Assembly (NCBI RefSeq): GCF_023156505.1
Contig: NZ_JALNMJ010000001.1
Span: 248,001 to 312,000, forward strand
Direction: 5' to 3'
Length of the DNA stretch: 64,000 nt
From: Roseibium sediminicola
Lineage (GTDB): Bacteria > Pseudomonadota > Alphaproteobacteria > Rhizobiales > Stappiaceae
Under the pieces are notes generated by a model. The model was not told the DNA's origin. It made no database searches and was given only the letters and a program-made list of their open reading frames with translations. The position numbers and the translations under genes were made by a program. Positions 9,867-18,277 of the stretch are shown here, in pieces (positions within the stretch are counted from its first letter, which is position 1; each line of letters opens with the position of its first letter).

Positions 9867-10012
9867 CGGCGCTGATTCAGAAGCGAGCGGACCTGGAGCT
9901 GGGTAAAATCGCCTAGACGTGCTGTCGCATATTGACAAGACCATGTCCGCCTCGCACAATCGCGCCTCAATCGGGGTCGTCCCCCGATAGGTGTGGAGAC
10001 ACGCCCTCGTTT

Positions 10013-10091
10013 GTGCGGGAGAGGCCGGGTGAAAAGATCCCGGCGCCGAAGGAGCAACCGCCCCGGAAACTCTCAGGCGAAAGGACCGCAC
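10013..10091 (+). promoter_or_regulatory. glycine riboswitch, aptamer I
   Basis: The outer stem P1 is GTGCGG (10013-10018) with CCGCAC (10086-10091). Inside are the conserved pieces of the glycine aptamer: GGGAGAG, GCCGAAGGAGCAA and the closing ACTCTCAGGCGAAAGGAC. This pattern is diagnostic. It forms a tandem with the next aptamer and leads into gcvT. Confidence 0.95.
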
Positions 10092-10102
10092 GAGCTAAAA
10101 CG

Positions 10103-10212
10103 CTCTGGAAAGCAGTGCTCTGCTGGCAAAGCCACGCGGACTGCTCACCGAAGGAGTAACCGGGCGGCGCGCGTTGCGCCCGAAGGGAAATCTCTCAGGT
10201 ACTCGGACAGAG
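10103..10212 (+). promoter_or_regulatory. glycine riboswitch, aptamer II
   Basis: P1 is CTCTG (10103-10107) with CAGAG (10208-10212). The conserved core CACCGAAGGAGTAACC is followed by GGGAAATCTCTCAGGTACTC. The linker from aptamer I is about 11 nt, typical of tandem glycine riboswitches. Known examples upstream of gcvTHP activate expression when glycine is high. Confidence 0.95.
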
Positions 10213-10222
10213 GGGGTGCAGA

Positions 10223-10249
10223 CGGACAAGGTCCTTTCGGGCCTGTCCG
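10223..10249 (+). promoter_or_regulatory. hairpin in the riboswitch expression platform
   Basis: CGGACA pairs with TGTCCG around a GC-rich loop, between aptamer II and the gcvT start. There is no following T-run, so control may be at translation or through an alternative fold rather than a simple terminator. The mechanism is inferred. Confidence 0.5.
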
Positions 10250-10281
10250 GGACTGCGCAACCCCGAACTCGAGGACCGTTC

Positions 10282-11433
10282 ATGGCGGAACCCGTTGCAG
10301 AGACAGATCTGAAACAAACGCCTCTTCATGACCTTCATGTCGAACTTGGCGCCCGCATGGTGCCCTTCGCCGGGTATGCCATGCCGGTGCAGTACAAGGC
10401 CGGGATCATGGCCGAGCATCAGCAGACCCGAACGAAAGCGGGCCTGTTCGACGTGTCCCATATGGGTCAGGCCTTTCTGATCGGCCCCGATCACGAAACG
10501 ACCGCCCGCGCGCTTGAGGCGCTGACCCCTTCCAATTTCGTCGAACTCGGCCTCGGCCGGCAGCGCTACACCGTTCTCCTGAACGATGAGGGCGGCATTA
10601 TCGACGACCTGATGGTCACCCGCTCGGTGTCCGAGGAAGACGACGGCCGGCTGATGCTGGTGGTCAACGCGTCGCGCAAGGATGTCGACTATGCGCATTT
10701 CCGGGCAAGGCTGCCGGAAAATGTCCGCCTGGAAGTGGTCGAGGACCGTGCCCTGATCGCCGTGCAGGGCCCTGAAGCGGTGGCGGCTGTCGCCGCGCAT
10801 GCGCCGAAGGCCGCGGAGCTCGCCTTCATGGCCGCCTCTTCCATGGAATTCGACGGCATCGACTGCCACATTGCCCGCGCCGGCTATACCGGTGAGGACG
10901 GCGTGGAAATGTCCGTGCCGGCGGGGGCCGCCGAGGCCATTGCCCGCGCGCTTCTGGCCGACGACCGGGTCGAGCCGATCGGGCTCGGTGCCCGCGACAG
11001 CCTGCGTCTGGAGGCCGGGCTCTGCCTTTACGGCCACGATATCGACGAGATGACCTCGCCGGTCGAAGGCGCCATCACCTTCTGCATGCAGAAACGCCGC
11101 CGCGAGGAAGGCGGTTTTCCGGGCGCCGAACGGATTCAGCGGGAACTCGCCGAGGGCCCGGGCCGCGTGCGCGTCGGTCTGCGCCTCGACGGCAAGGCCC
11201 CGGCCCGCGAAGGCGCTGAAATCGCGCTTGTCGACGGCCCGGTCATCGGCACGGTCACGTCCGGAGGCTTCGCGCCGACGGTCGGTGCGCCGATCGCCAT
11301 GGGCTATGTGCCGGCCGAGCATGCCGCTGTCGGCACGGCGCTGGAACTTGTCGTGCGCGGCCGGCGCCTGCCGGCAACCGTTGCCAACATGCCCTTCGTG
11401 CCCAACCGCTATTACCGCAAACCCAAAGCATAA
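10282..11433 (+). CDS. gcvT: glycine cleavage system T protein, aminomethyltransferase
   Basis: GcvT moves the aminomethyl carbon from lipoyl-GcvH to tetrahydrofolate and releases ammonia. The 383-residue protein starts LHDLHVELGARMVPFAGY and has the folate-binding pattern AGLFDVSHMGQ, RQRYTVLLNDEGGIIDDLMV and ARDSLRLEAGLCLYGHDID. The last part, PFVPNRYYRKPKA, is the usual C-terminus. The ATG lies 66 nt after the end of the second glycine aptamer, and the open frame upstream is riboswitch sequence. It heads the gcvT-gcvH-osmC-gcvPA-gcvPB operon. Confidence 0.96.
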   Translation: MAEPVAETDLKQTPLHDLHVELGARMVPFAGYAMPVQYKAGIMAEHQQTRTKAGLFDVSHMGQAFLIGPDHETTARALEALTPSNFVELGLGRQRYTVLLNDEGGIIDDLMVTRSVSEEDDGRLMLVVNASRKDVDYAHFRARLPENVRLEVVEDRALIAVQGPEAVAAVAAHAPKAAELAFMAASSMEFDGIDCHIARAGYTGEDGVEMSVPAGAAEAIARALLADDRVEPIGLGARDSLRLEAGLCLYGHDIDEMTSPVEGAITFCMQKRRREEGGFPGAERIQRELAEGPGRVRVGLRLDGKAPAREGAEIALVDGPVIGTVTSGGFAPTVGAPIAMGYVPAEHAAVGTALELVVRGRRLPATVANMPFVPNRYYRKPKA

Positions 11434-11460
11434 AACTTTCCAGAAGATGGACCTGACAAC

Positions 11461-11832
11461 ATGACAACCTATTATTCCAAGGATCACGAGTGGATTTCCG
11501 TTGACGGCGACGTCGCCACCATCGGCATCACGGCCTATGCTCAGGAACAGCTGGGCGATGTGGTCTATGTCGAGCTGCCGGAAGCCGGCAAGGCGCTGTC
11601 CCAGGGCGACGAGGCCGCCGTGGTCGAATCGGTCAAGGCCGCCAGTGAGGTCTATGCCCCGATCGACGGTGAAGTCGTCGAGGCCAATGACGCCCTGACG
11701 GACGAGCCGGCCAAGGTCAACGAAGACCCGGAAGGTGCGGCCTGGTTCATGAAGTTGAAGGTCGGCGACGCCGGGCAGTTGTCGGACCTGATGGATGAGG
11801 CCGCCTATAAGGCATACGTGGAGACACTGTAA
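11461..11832 (+). CDS. gcvH: glycine cleavage system H protein
   Basis: GcvH is the lipoylated carrier that shuttles the aminomethyl group between the P, T and L proteins. The 123-residue length is normal, and the lipoylation site is Lys59 in [12 protein letters not shown]. The start [14 protein letters not shown] is canonical. It follows gcvT by 27 nt and precedes an OsmC-like gene by 3 nt. The L protein (dihydrolipoamide dehydrogenase) is not in this window and is presumably shared with other complexes. Confidence 0.96.
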   Translation: MTTYYSKDHEWISVDGDVATIGITAYAQEQLGDVVYVELPEAGKALSQGDEAAVVESVKAASEVYAPIDGEVVEANDALTDEPAKVNEDPEGAAWFMKLKVGDAGQLSDLMDEAAYKAYVETL

Positions 11833-11835
11833 TTC

Positions 11836-12321
11836 ATGGCAGGGCACTACTACACCGCACAGGTAGAATGGGCATGCGACGGCGACTATGCCGGCAATGC
11901 CTATTCCCGTGGTCACATCTGGCGTTTTGACGGCGGCCTGGAAATCCCGGCAAGCGCTTCGCCCACGGTGGTGCCCTTACCCTATGCCATTGAAGCCGCC
12001 GTCGATCCGGAAGAGGCCTTCGTCGCCGCGATTTCGTCCTGCCACATGATGTCCTTTCTGGACCTCGCGCGCCGGGCGAATTTCGTTGTGTCCAGCTACC
12101 GCGACAACGCACAGGGCGAACTCAGCCGTGTGGCGCGCGGCAAGATGGCCATTACGAAAGTGGTGCTGAAGCCGTCCATCGCGCTTGTCGCGGCGGAAGA
12201 ACCGGATCCGACCTGGCTCGCAGATCTGCACGAAAAGGCCCATGAAGTCTGCTTCATCGCCAATTCGGTGAATTGCGAGATCGTGGTGGAGCCCGAACCG
12301 CTCCGCCTGGTCGCGCCGTAA
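11836..12321 (+). CDS. OsmC/Ohr-family protein inserted in the gcv operon
   Basis: The 161-residue product has the OsmC fold pattern: a substrate-like strand [11 protein letters not shown], the first catalytic cysteine in [16 protein letters not shown] and the second in [14 protein letters not shown]. OsmC/Ohr proteins reduce organic or fatty-acid hydroperoxides using this cysteine pair. It starts 3 nt after gcvH, so it is under the glycine riboswitch, although its substrate need not be related to glycine. A dispersed repeat separates it from gcvPA. Which member of the OsmC superfamily it is cannot be settled by eye. Confidence 0.85.
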   Translation: MAGHYYTAQVEWACDGDYAGNAYSRGHIWRFDGGLEIPASASPTVVPLPYAIEAAVDPEEAFVAAISSCHMMSFLDLARRANFVVSSYRDNAQGELSRVARGKMAITKVVLKPSIALVAAEEPDPTWLADLHEKAHEVCFIANSVNCEIVVEPEPLRLVAP

Positions 12322-12389
12322 TTTCAGGATCGGGCCGTGCTCATCTCGCGGCCGGGTCCACACCCTGGACGGTGTCCCGTTCTCTCCAC

Positions 12390-12495
12390 CGTCATCCCGG
12401 ACGGTGCGACAGCGCCGAGCCGGGACCGGGGAGCCCGTACCCGATAGCCTTTTGGCTCTCCGGTCCCGGGTCTCACTGTGTTCGCCCGGATGACG
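12390..12495. repeat. dispersed imperfect palindrome (CGTCATCCCGG family), inside the gcv operon
   Basis: It starts CGTCATCCCGGACGGTGCG and ends GTTCGCCCGGATGACG, with inner arms CCGGGACCGGGGAGCC and GGCTCTCCGGTCCCGG. As RNA it would fold into a long hairpin between osmC and gcvPA. At 106 bp it is the shortest copy of the family in this window. Confidence 0.85.
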
Positions 12496-12554
12496 AATTG
12501 AGAGTTTGGCCGAATACCGGTCCACACCTGGATCAACACCTTGGGAGCTGCCTG

Positions 12555-13901
12555 ATGCGCTACCTGCCTTTGAATGAGACCGACCGCGGCGACATGCTCG
12601 CTCGGATCGGCGTCAACTCGATTGACGACCTGTTTGCGGACATTCCGGAAAATGTCCGTATGAAAGAACTGCTGGACCTGCCAAAGCGGGCCAGCGAATT
12701 GGAAGTGGAGCGCAAGCTCTCTGCCATGGCCGCGAAGAACACTTCGGCTGGTTCCGTACCGTTCTTCGTCGGCGCCGGGGCCTACAAGCACCATGTGCCG
12801 GCCACCGTCGACCACCTGATCCAGCGCTCGGAGTTCCTGACCTCCTATACGCCGTATCAGCCGGAAATCACGCAGGGCACGCTGCAATACCTGTTCGAGT
12901 TCCAGACCCAGGTCGCGCGCCTGACCGCCATGGATGTCGCCAACGCTTCCATGTATGACGGCTCCACCGGCACCGGCGAAGCCGTGCTGATGGCGCACCG
13001 GGTCACCAAGCGCAACAAGGCGGTGCTGTCCGGTGGCCTGCACCCGCAATACCGCGAAGTGGTCGAGGGCCTGTCCAACATGGCCGGCGACCGGGTCGTC
13101 AGCCTGCCGGCCGATCCGACCGGTACCGAGGACATCCTCTCCCAGATCGACGACGAGACCTCCTGCGTGGTGGTGCAGTCGCCGTCCTTCTACGGCCAGA
13201 TGATCGACCTGAAGCCGATCGCCGAGAAGGCGCACCAGCACAAGGCACTGCTGATCGCCGTCTTCACGGAAGTGGTCTCCCTCGGCCTGATCGAGCCTCC
13301 GGGAACCCAAGGGGCCGACATCGTCGTCGGCGAAGGCCAGTCCATCGGCAACGGTCTCAATTTCGGAGGGCCTTACGTTGGCCTGTTCGCCACGCGCCAG
13401 AAATATGTCCGCCAGATGCCGGGCCGTCTTTGCGGCGAAACGGTCGACGCGGAAGGCAAGCGCGGTTTCGTACTGACGCTCTCGACCCGCGAGCAGCATA
13501 TCCGCCGCGACAAGGCGACCTCGAACATCTGCACCAACTCGGGCCTCTGCTGCCTGGCCTTCACCATCCACATGTCGCTGCTGGGGCAGGCGGGCCTGAC
13601 CAAACTCGCCCGCATCAACCACGGCAACGCGGTGAAGCTGAAAAAGCTGCTGGCCGGAATTCCGGGCGTCGAAGTGCTGAATTCGGCCTATTTCAACGAG
13701 TTCACTATCGCCTTACCGAAAGTGGCTGAGGACGTCGTCGAACAGCTCGCCGAACGTGGCATTCTGGCCGGCCTGCCGGTTTCGCGCCTGGAACCGGGCA
13801 ACAAGGACCTGGCGAATCTGCTGGTCGTCGCCTCGACCGAAGTGAACACCGATGAAGACCGCGCGGCCTTTGCAGACGCGCTGAAGGAGGTGCTGGCATG
13901 A
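12555..13901 (+). CDS. gcvPA: glycine dehydrogenase (decarboxylating), subunit 1
   Basis: This is the N-terminal half-enzyme of the two-subunit P protein, which decarboxylates glycine with PLP. The 448-residue protein starts [19 protein letters not shown] and contains [39 protein letters not shown] and [19 protein letters not shown], all characteristic. The PLP lysine is on the partner subunit. The ATG is preceded by GGGAGCTGCCTG. It lies 233 nt after the OsmC-like gene, with a dispersed repeat between, and overlaps gcvPB by 4 nt. Confidence 0.95.
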   Translation: MRYLPLNETDRGDMLARIGVNSIDDLFADIPENVRMKELLDLPKRASELEVERKLSAMAAKNTSAGSVPFFVGAGAYKHHVPATVDHLIQRSEFLTSYTPYQPEITQGTLQYLFEFQTQVARLTAMDVANASMYDGSTGTGEAVLMAHRVTKRNKAVLSGGLHPQYREVVEGLSNMAGDRVVSLPADPTGTEDILSQIDDETSCVVVQSPSFYGQMIDLKPIAEKAHQHKALLIAVFTEVVSLGLIEPPGTQGADIVVGEGQSIGNGLNFGGPYVGLFATRQKYVRQMPGRLCGETVDAEGKRGFVLTLSTREQHIRRDKATSNICTNSGLCCLAFTIHMSLLGQAGLTKLARINHGNAVKLKKLLAGIPGVEVLNSAYFNEFTIALPKVAEDVVEQLAERGILAGLPVSRLEPGNKDLANLLVVASTEVNTDEDRAAFADALKEVLA

Positions 13902-15490
13902 GCATGAACACGCAAGGCCGCCCGACCGCTGCGGGCGAAGCGGGCGACAGTTTCCGTCCGAAAACCTTTACCGGCAACCGCGGTCTCGACATGGAAGAGC
14001 CGCTGATCTTCGAATTCGGCTCTCTGGAAACCACCGGCGTCGACCTCGATGAAGACGAAAGCGCCGAATTCGAACTCGGCGGTTTTAGGCGCCAGGCGGC
14101 CATCGGCCTGCCGGGTCTTGCCGAACCGGAAGCCATGCGCCACTACGTGCGCCTGTCGCGCAACAACTACGCGATCGACAGCGGGCTTTACCCGCTTGGT
14201 TCGTGCACCATGAAACATAATCCGCGGCTGAACGAGAAGATGGCCCGTCTGGCCGGCTTCGGTGACATTCACCCGCTGCAGCCGGTCTCTTCCGTGCCGG
14301 GCGCACTGGAACTGATCGACTCCCTGGCGCATTGGCTGATGGTCTCCACCAACATGTCGGCCGTTGCCATGAGCCCGAAAGCCGGCGCGCATGGCGAACT
14401 CTGCGGCATGATGGCGATCAAGGCCGCGCACACGGCCGCCGGCCGCGATCCGAAGATCGTGCTGGTTCCGGAAAGTGCCCATGGCACCAACCCGGCCACC
14501 GCCGCGCTGCTTGGCTACAAGGTGGTCAACATCGATGCCAAGGACGACGGTACCGTCGATCTGGAAGCGCTGAAAAGCACCATCGCCGAGCATGAAGGCA
14601 ACATTGCCGGTATCATGCTGACCAATCCGAACACCTGCGGGCTGTTCGAGCGCGAGGTCAAGCAGATCGCCGACCTGATCCATGCGGCGGACGCCTATTT
14701 CTACTGCGATGGCGCCAACTTCAACGCCATTGTCGGCAAGGCACGTCCGGGTGATCTTGGCGTCGACGCCATGCATATCAACCTGCACAAGACCTTCTCC
14801 ACGCCCCATGGCGGCGGCGGTCCGGGTTCCGGCCCGGTGGTCCTGTCCGCTCGGCTGGCGCCTTACGCACCTTTGCCTTTCATCCGCAGGACGGAAGACG
14901 GCCTGGAACTGGTCGAGACCAATGCGGCGACCAAGGACGGCGAGCAGCCCTTCGGCCGCATGACCGCCTTCCACGGCCAGATGGGCATGTATGTGCGGGC
15001 GCTCTCCTACATGATGAGCCACGGCTCGGACGGCTTGCGCCAGGCATCGGAAGATGCCGTGCTCAACGCCAATTATGTCCGCGTCGGCCTGCAGGACCTG
15101 ATGAGCCTGCCCTTCGGCGAGCGGCCCTGCATGCACGAGGTGCTGTTCGACGACAGTTTCCTCAAGGACACCGGTGTGACCACGCTCGACTTCGCCAAGG
15201 CGATGATCGACGAGGGCTACCACCCGATGACCATGTATTTCCCGCTGGTGGTTCACGGCGCCATGCTGATCGAACCGACGGAATCGGAAAGCCGGGCAGC
15301 CCTGGACCTCTTCATCGCCACCATGCGCGACCTGGTCATGAGCGCCAAGCGCGGCGAGACGGACCGCTTCTCCGGCGCGCCGTATCTTGCCCCGCGCCGC
15401 CGCCTGGATGAAACCGGCGCGGCTCGCAATCCGGTGCTCAGCTGGAGCGAACCCGAACCGGCGGAAGTCACGCCGGCGGCTGCGGAATAA
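13898..15490 (+). CDS. gcvPB: glycine dehydrogenase (decarboxylating), subunit 2
   Basis: This 530-residue protein is the PLP-binding half of the split P protein. The Schiff-base lysine is in [20 protein letters not shown], and the substrate region [18 protein letters not shown] is also seen. Start and upstream stop overlap as ATGA, so translation is coupled and the subunits are made in equal amounts. About 60 extra residues precede the conserved [18 protein letters not shown] region. The gene ends the gcv operon at a strong terminator. Confidence 0.95.
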   Translation: MSMNTQGRPTAAGEAGDSFRPKTFTGNRGLDMEEPLIFEFGSLETTGVDLDEDESAEFELGGFRRQAAIGLPGLAEPEAMRHYVRLSRNNYAIDSGLYPLGSCTMKHNPRLNEKMARLAGFGDIHPLQPVSSVPGALELIDSLAHWLMVSTNMSAVAMSPKAGAHGELCGMMAIKAAHTAAGRDPKIVLVPESAHGTNPATAALLGYKVVNIDAKDDGTVDLEALKSTIAEHEGNIAGIMLTNPNTCGLFEREVKQIADLIHAADAYFYCDGANFNAIVGKARPGDLGVDAMHINLHKTFSTPHGGGGPGSGPVVLSARLAPYAPLPFIRRTEDGLELVETNAATKDGEQPFGRMTAFHGQMGMYVRALSYMMSHGSDGLRQASEDAVLNANYVRVGLQDLMSLPFGERPCMHEVLFDDSFLKDTGVTTLDFAKAMIDEGYHPMTMYFPLVVHGAMLIEPTESESRAALDLFIATMRDLVMSAKRGETDRFSGAPYLAPRRRLDETGAARNPVLSWSEPEPAEVTPAAAE

Positions 15491-15521
15491 GCGGCTCGAC
15501 ATCAGGGAATTACGAATGGAA

Positions 15522-15546
15522 AACCCCGGCTTCGGCCGGGGTTTTT
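15522..15546 (+). terminator. intrinsic terminator of the gcv operon
   Basis: AACCCCGGC, loop TTCG, GCCGGGGTT, then TTTGTTTGTTTG. The stem is perfect and starts about 30 nt after the gcvPB stop. Confidence 0.93.
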
Positions 15547-15574
15547 GTTTGTTTGAAGCCGCATTCCTCTCCAT

Positions 15575-15700
15575 CGTCATCCCGGACGCAGCGCAGCGAA
15601 GATCCGGGGTCGGGGTGTCACGGCGTTTCGATAGGAATGGCCCAAACCCGGAAACATTGGCTCCCCGGTCCCGGCTCGCGCTGCGCTTGGCCGGGATGAT
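15575..15700. repeat. dispersed imperfect palindrome (CGTCATCCCGG family)
   Basis: It opens CGTCATCCCGGACGCAGCG and closes GCGCTTGGCCGGGATGAT, with inner GGATCTTCG / GGCTCCCCGGTCCCGG-type arms. It lies between the gcv terminator and the first MarR gene. Confidence 0.85.
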
Positions 15701-15726
15701 GATGGTGGGGAGGAGAAAAACTAAAT

Positions 15727-15763
15727 TGACAATAGTATTGTCATTATGACATAAAAAATGTCA
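15727..15763 (+). promoter_or_regulatory. twin palindromic operators upstream of a MarR gene
   Basis: TGACAATAGTATTGTCA (15727-15743) is a perfect 17-bp palindrome with a central G. TGACATAAAAAATGTCA (15747-15763) has perfect 6-bp arms. The centres are 20 bp apart, about two helical turns, so two dimers could bind the same DNA face. The start codon is 15 nt further on, which suggests autorepression. Confidence 0.8.
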
Positions 15764-15777
15764 AAGAGAGGTGGCCC

Positions 15778-16245
15778 TTGAAGAAGTCTGTCGAGCTCTA
15801 CGAAATCATTCGTCTGATCCGGCCGGTGCACCGGCGTCTGGCCCGTGCGGTGGAAGCCAAATTGGAGGGCACCGGCGTCACCGTCGGCATGCGCGCGGTG
15901 ATGGAGGTGCTGGAGGAGGCGGGAGCGCTGTCCGTGCCGGACATCGGCCGGGTGCTGTTTCTGGCGCGCCAGCAGGTCCAGCTGATGGTGAATGCGCTGG
16001 AGGAGCATGGCCTTGTGGAGCGCAAGCCCAATCCGGCGCACAAACGATCGCCGCTGTTTGCACTGACGGATAGGGGGCAGGGCGTTTTTGGTGAGATCCG
16101 GGCGAAGGAAAACGACGAGATCGACGCGGTCTGCGAGCTCTTTTCCGAAGGCGATCTCAGCTCCGCGCAGAAAGTGCTCTGCGCCATGCTCGATCATTTT
16201 GCCGCGTTCGAGGACGACCCGGACCGGCCGAAATCCCTTGAATAA
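15778..16245 (+). CDS. MarR-family transcriptional regulator
   Basis: This 155-residue protein has the MarR winged-helix layout: an N-terminal dimer helix (SVELYEIIRLIRPVHRRLARAVE), the HTH (LSVPDIGRVLFLARQQVQLMVNALEEHGLV), a wing with KRSPLFALTDRG, and C-terminal dimer helices. The start codon is TTG, preceded by AAAGAGAGGTGG at good spacing; no better in-frame ATG exists. Twin palindromes just upstream suggest it represses itself and the isochorismatase-like gene that starts 21 nt downstream. The ligand is unknown. Confidence 0.88.
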   Translation: MKKSVELYEIIRLIRPVHRRLARAVEAKLEGTGVTVGMRAVMEVLEEAGALSVPDIGRVLFLARQQVQLMVNALEEHGLVERKPNPAHKRSPLFALTDRGQGVFGEIRAKENDEIDAVCELFSEGDLSSAQKVLCAMLDHFAAFEDDPDRPKSLE

Positions 16246-16266
16246 ATCGCAGACAGGAGACGCGAC

Positions 16267-16911
16267 ATGACCGGACTGTGGATCGCAATCGGACTGGGAA
16301 CGCTGGCTCTCGTGGGCTATGTCGTCCTGTCGCTCAGGAAACTTTCGACCCCCACAAAGGGCGCGGCGATCGACAGGGCCGTGCGGCCGGAAACGGCGCT
16401 GGTGGTGATTGATGTCCAGGAGGACTTTACCCGCAGCACCGGCAAACATGCCTTCGATCCGGAGAAGCGCGACGCGGCACTTGCAGCGATTTCCCGGGAG
16501 ATCGAAGCCTGCCGCGCCGCCGGGCATCGGATCGCCTTCATCCGCAATATCTTCCAGGACTGGCCGGTGATCCTGGCGATGAAGCTTGTCGGCGGCGGTG
16601 TCGGCACGCCGGGCCGCGAAGGGCTGAAACTGGACCGCACTCTGGACGTTCAAAACGCACCGGAATTCGTGAAATCCATTGGCGACACGTTCAGCAATCC
16701 GGACTTCGAAACCTGGCTTGCCGATAAACGGGTCGGCCGGCTGATCCTGGTCGGCCTCGACACTTGCCATTGTGTGCAGCTGACGGCGCGAGGGGCGCTG
16801 GCCCGCGGCTATGAGGTCGAGATCCGCGAACCGGCGACCCTCACGACGACCCCGGACAAGTGGTCGGCAATGAGGCAGGATCTGGCAACGGCCGGCGCCG
16901 CGCTCGCCTGA
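16267..16911 (+). CDS. isochorismatase-fold cysteine hydrolase with N-terminal membrane helix
   Basis: The 214-residue protein begins with one hydrophobic helix (LWIAIGLGTLALVGYVVLSL), then a cysteine-hydrolase domain with the catalytic Asp in ALVVIDVQEDF, a candidate Lys in EFVKSIGDTFSN, and the nucleophile in VGLDTCHCVQLTARGA. The family includes nicotinamidases, isochorismatases and N-carbamoyl hydrolases; the substrate here cannot be told. Membrane anchoring is unusual for this fold. It is probably co-transcribed with the MarR gene just upstream and may be its regulatory target. Confidence 0.85.
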   Translation: MTGLWIAIGLGTLALVGYVVLSLRKLSTPTKGAAIDRAVRPETALVVIDVQEDFTRSTGKHAFDPEKRDAALAAISREIEACRAAGHRIAFIRNIFQDWPVILAMKLVGGGVGTPGREGLKLDRTLDVQNAPEFVKSIGDTFSNPDFETWLADKRVGRLILVGLDTCHCVQLTARGALARGYEVEIREPATLTTTPDKWSAMRQDLATAGAALA

Positions 16912-16946
16912 GTGAGCGCGAATTGCCCGGCGCCGGCCGGAGCCCG

Positions 16947-17648
16947 CTAACAGGCAGTGGCAAGCTGTTCCCGGCGCTCATGCTGTGCCAGAAGGTCGGA
17001 CAGCCAGCTGTTCCGCTTCCTCAGGAAAGCCCGCAACAAATCCGGATAATCCGCGGAAACCGCATTTCGAACCGAGCCGCGTTTGGCGAGCTGATCCCGC
17101 CAGGCGGTGACCCTGTCGAGCCCGTCGAAGACATCGAGCGCCACAAAGCTCTCGAACACATCGAAATAGCGGAACACCGGTGCGAAGGCGGCGTCCACCA
17201 GAGAAAAGGACGGGCCTCCAAAGAAAGGACCGGACGGGTCGATGACGGTCTCGAGGTGCCGGAACCTTGTTTTCAGTGCCTCCGAGGCAGCGGCAAAGCC
17301 GGTGTCGTCCTTCGCGCTGTAAAACGCACCGATGCCGTTCAGGATCTGCGAGGCGAATTCGACATAGGCCCGGTGCCGGGCACGCTCCACCGGATCCATC
17401 GGATGCAGCTTCGGTGGCCTGGTCTCATCCAGGAATTCCACGATCGGCGCGGATTCGAACAGGTATTCATCGCCGACCTTCAGCAATGGAACCTTGCCGA
17501 GTGGCGAGGCCGCCTTGAACCAGTCCGGCTTGTCGGCAAGATCGATCATGAGGCGCTCGAAGGGGACTTCCTTTTCGGCAAGGACGATGGCGGCACGCTG
17601 CACATAGGGGCAGAGCGCGTGGCTGATCAGGGTGAGGGGTGTTGGCAT
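16947..17648 (-). CDS. glutathione S-transferase family protein
   Basis: The 233-residue product has an N-terminal thioredoxin-like domain (TLISHALCPYVQRAAIVLAEKEVPFE) with a CPY active-site motif, and the glutathione-binding KVPLLKV..YLFESAPIVEFLDE pattern, then an all-helical C-terminal domain. The cysteine suggests an omega-like, thiol-transferase type. I chose MPTPLTLIS because GGAG lies 6 nt before that ATG; in-frame ATGs further upstream overlap the operator boxes. It is divergent from a MarR gene 95 nt away, and three palindromic boxes lie between them. Confidence 0.88.
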   Translation of the reverse strand: MPTPLTLISHALCPYVQRAAIVLAEKEVPFERLMIDLADKPDWFKAASPLGKVPLLKVGDEYLFESAPIVEFLDETRPPKLHPMDPVERARHRAYVEFASQILNGIGAFYSAKDDTGFAAASEALKTRFRHLETVIDPSGPFFGGPSFSLVDAAFAPVFRYFDVFESFVALDVFDGLDRVTAWRDQLAKRGSVRNAVSADYPDLLRAFLRKRNSWLSDLLAQHERREQLATAC

Positions 17649-17664
17649 GGGGTTCTCCATTTTC

Positions 17665-17723
17665 ATGCAATTGCATTTAAATAGATGCATATGCATGAAA
17701 AATCAAGATTGATGCAACTGCAT
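17665..17723. promoter_or_regulatory. three ATGCAnnTGCAT operator boxes
   Basis: ATGCAATTGCAT (17665-17676), ATGCATATGCAT (17685-17696) and ATGCAACTGCAT (17712-17723) fill the divergent promoter between the GST and the MarR gene. Each has perfect ATGCA/TGCAT arms. Centres are 20 and 27 bp apart. They are very likely the MarR operators controlling both genes. Confidence 0.85.
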
Positions 17724-17743
17724 AAAGTTTCTATGTCTGGGAC

Positions 17744-18187
17744 ATGGTTAGGAAATCAGAGACGTCCCCCGATCCGATCGACGCCTGGGCAAGGCTGCAG
17801 CGGGCAAGCGGCAAGGTGCTTGCGTGCGTGGAAAGCCGTTTGAAGGCGGACGGATTTCCGCCGCTCGCCTGGTACGACATTCTGCTGGAGTTGCGCCGCG
17901 CCGACGGCAAGGCCCTTCGGCCGGTGGACATCGAAAAACGTATCCTCCTGGCGCAATACAATGTCTCGCGCCTGATCGACCGGCTGGTGACCGCAGGCTA
18001 TGTCGACAAGCGCAGGAGCCCAGAGGACGGCCGCGGCGTGGTGATCTGCCTTTTGCCGGAAGGCGAACAGCTGCTGAAATCCATGTGGCCTTGTTACCGC
18101 GAGGCCGTCGAAGCCGAATTTGCTGCGGATCTGGACAAGGAGGACCTGGAGGCGCTGTGGCGGATCCTCGGCAAGGTGCTGCCCTGA
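17744..18187 (+). CDS. MarR-family transcriptional regulator
   Basis: This 147-residue protein has a MarR core: LAWYDILLELRRADGKALRPVDIEKRILLAQYNVSRLIDRLV is the dimer helix plus HTH, and GYVDKRRSPEDGRGVVICLL is the wing with its conserved DxR-type tip. The recognition helix (QYNVSRLIDRL) is typical. It is divergent from the GST gene with three operator boxes between, so it probably represses that gene and itself and responds to an electrophile or phenolic compound, as many MarR-GST pairs do; that part is inference. The ribosome-binding site is weak. Confidence 0.9.
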   Translation: MVRKSETSPDPIDAWARLQRASGKVLACVESRLKADGFPPLAWYDILLELRRADGKALRPVDIEKRILLAQYNVSRLIDRLVTAGYVDKRRSPEDGRGVVICLLPEGEQLLKSMWPCYREAVEAEFAADLDKEDLEALWRILGKVLP

Positions 18188-18277
18188 CCGGCGTTCGCTA
18201 TTGTTGAACACAGTGTTTCCGCCCGGGACCTGCCCGGACGCGTATAAAGCCTGAATCGGACGCGGAACAGGACAGTC

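Noticed and set aside
13688..15580. 630-codon minus-strand frame opposite gcvPA/gcvPB
   Set aside because: Antisense shadow of conserved PLP enzymes; it runs across the gene border and the terminator.
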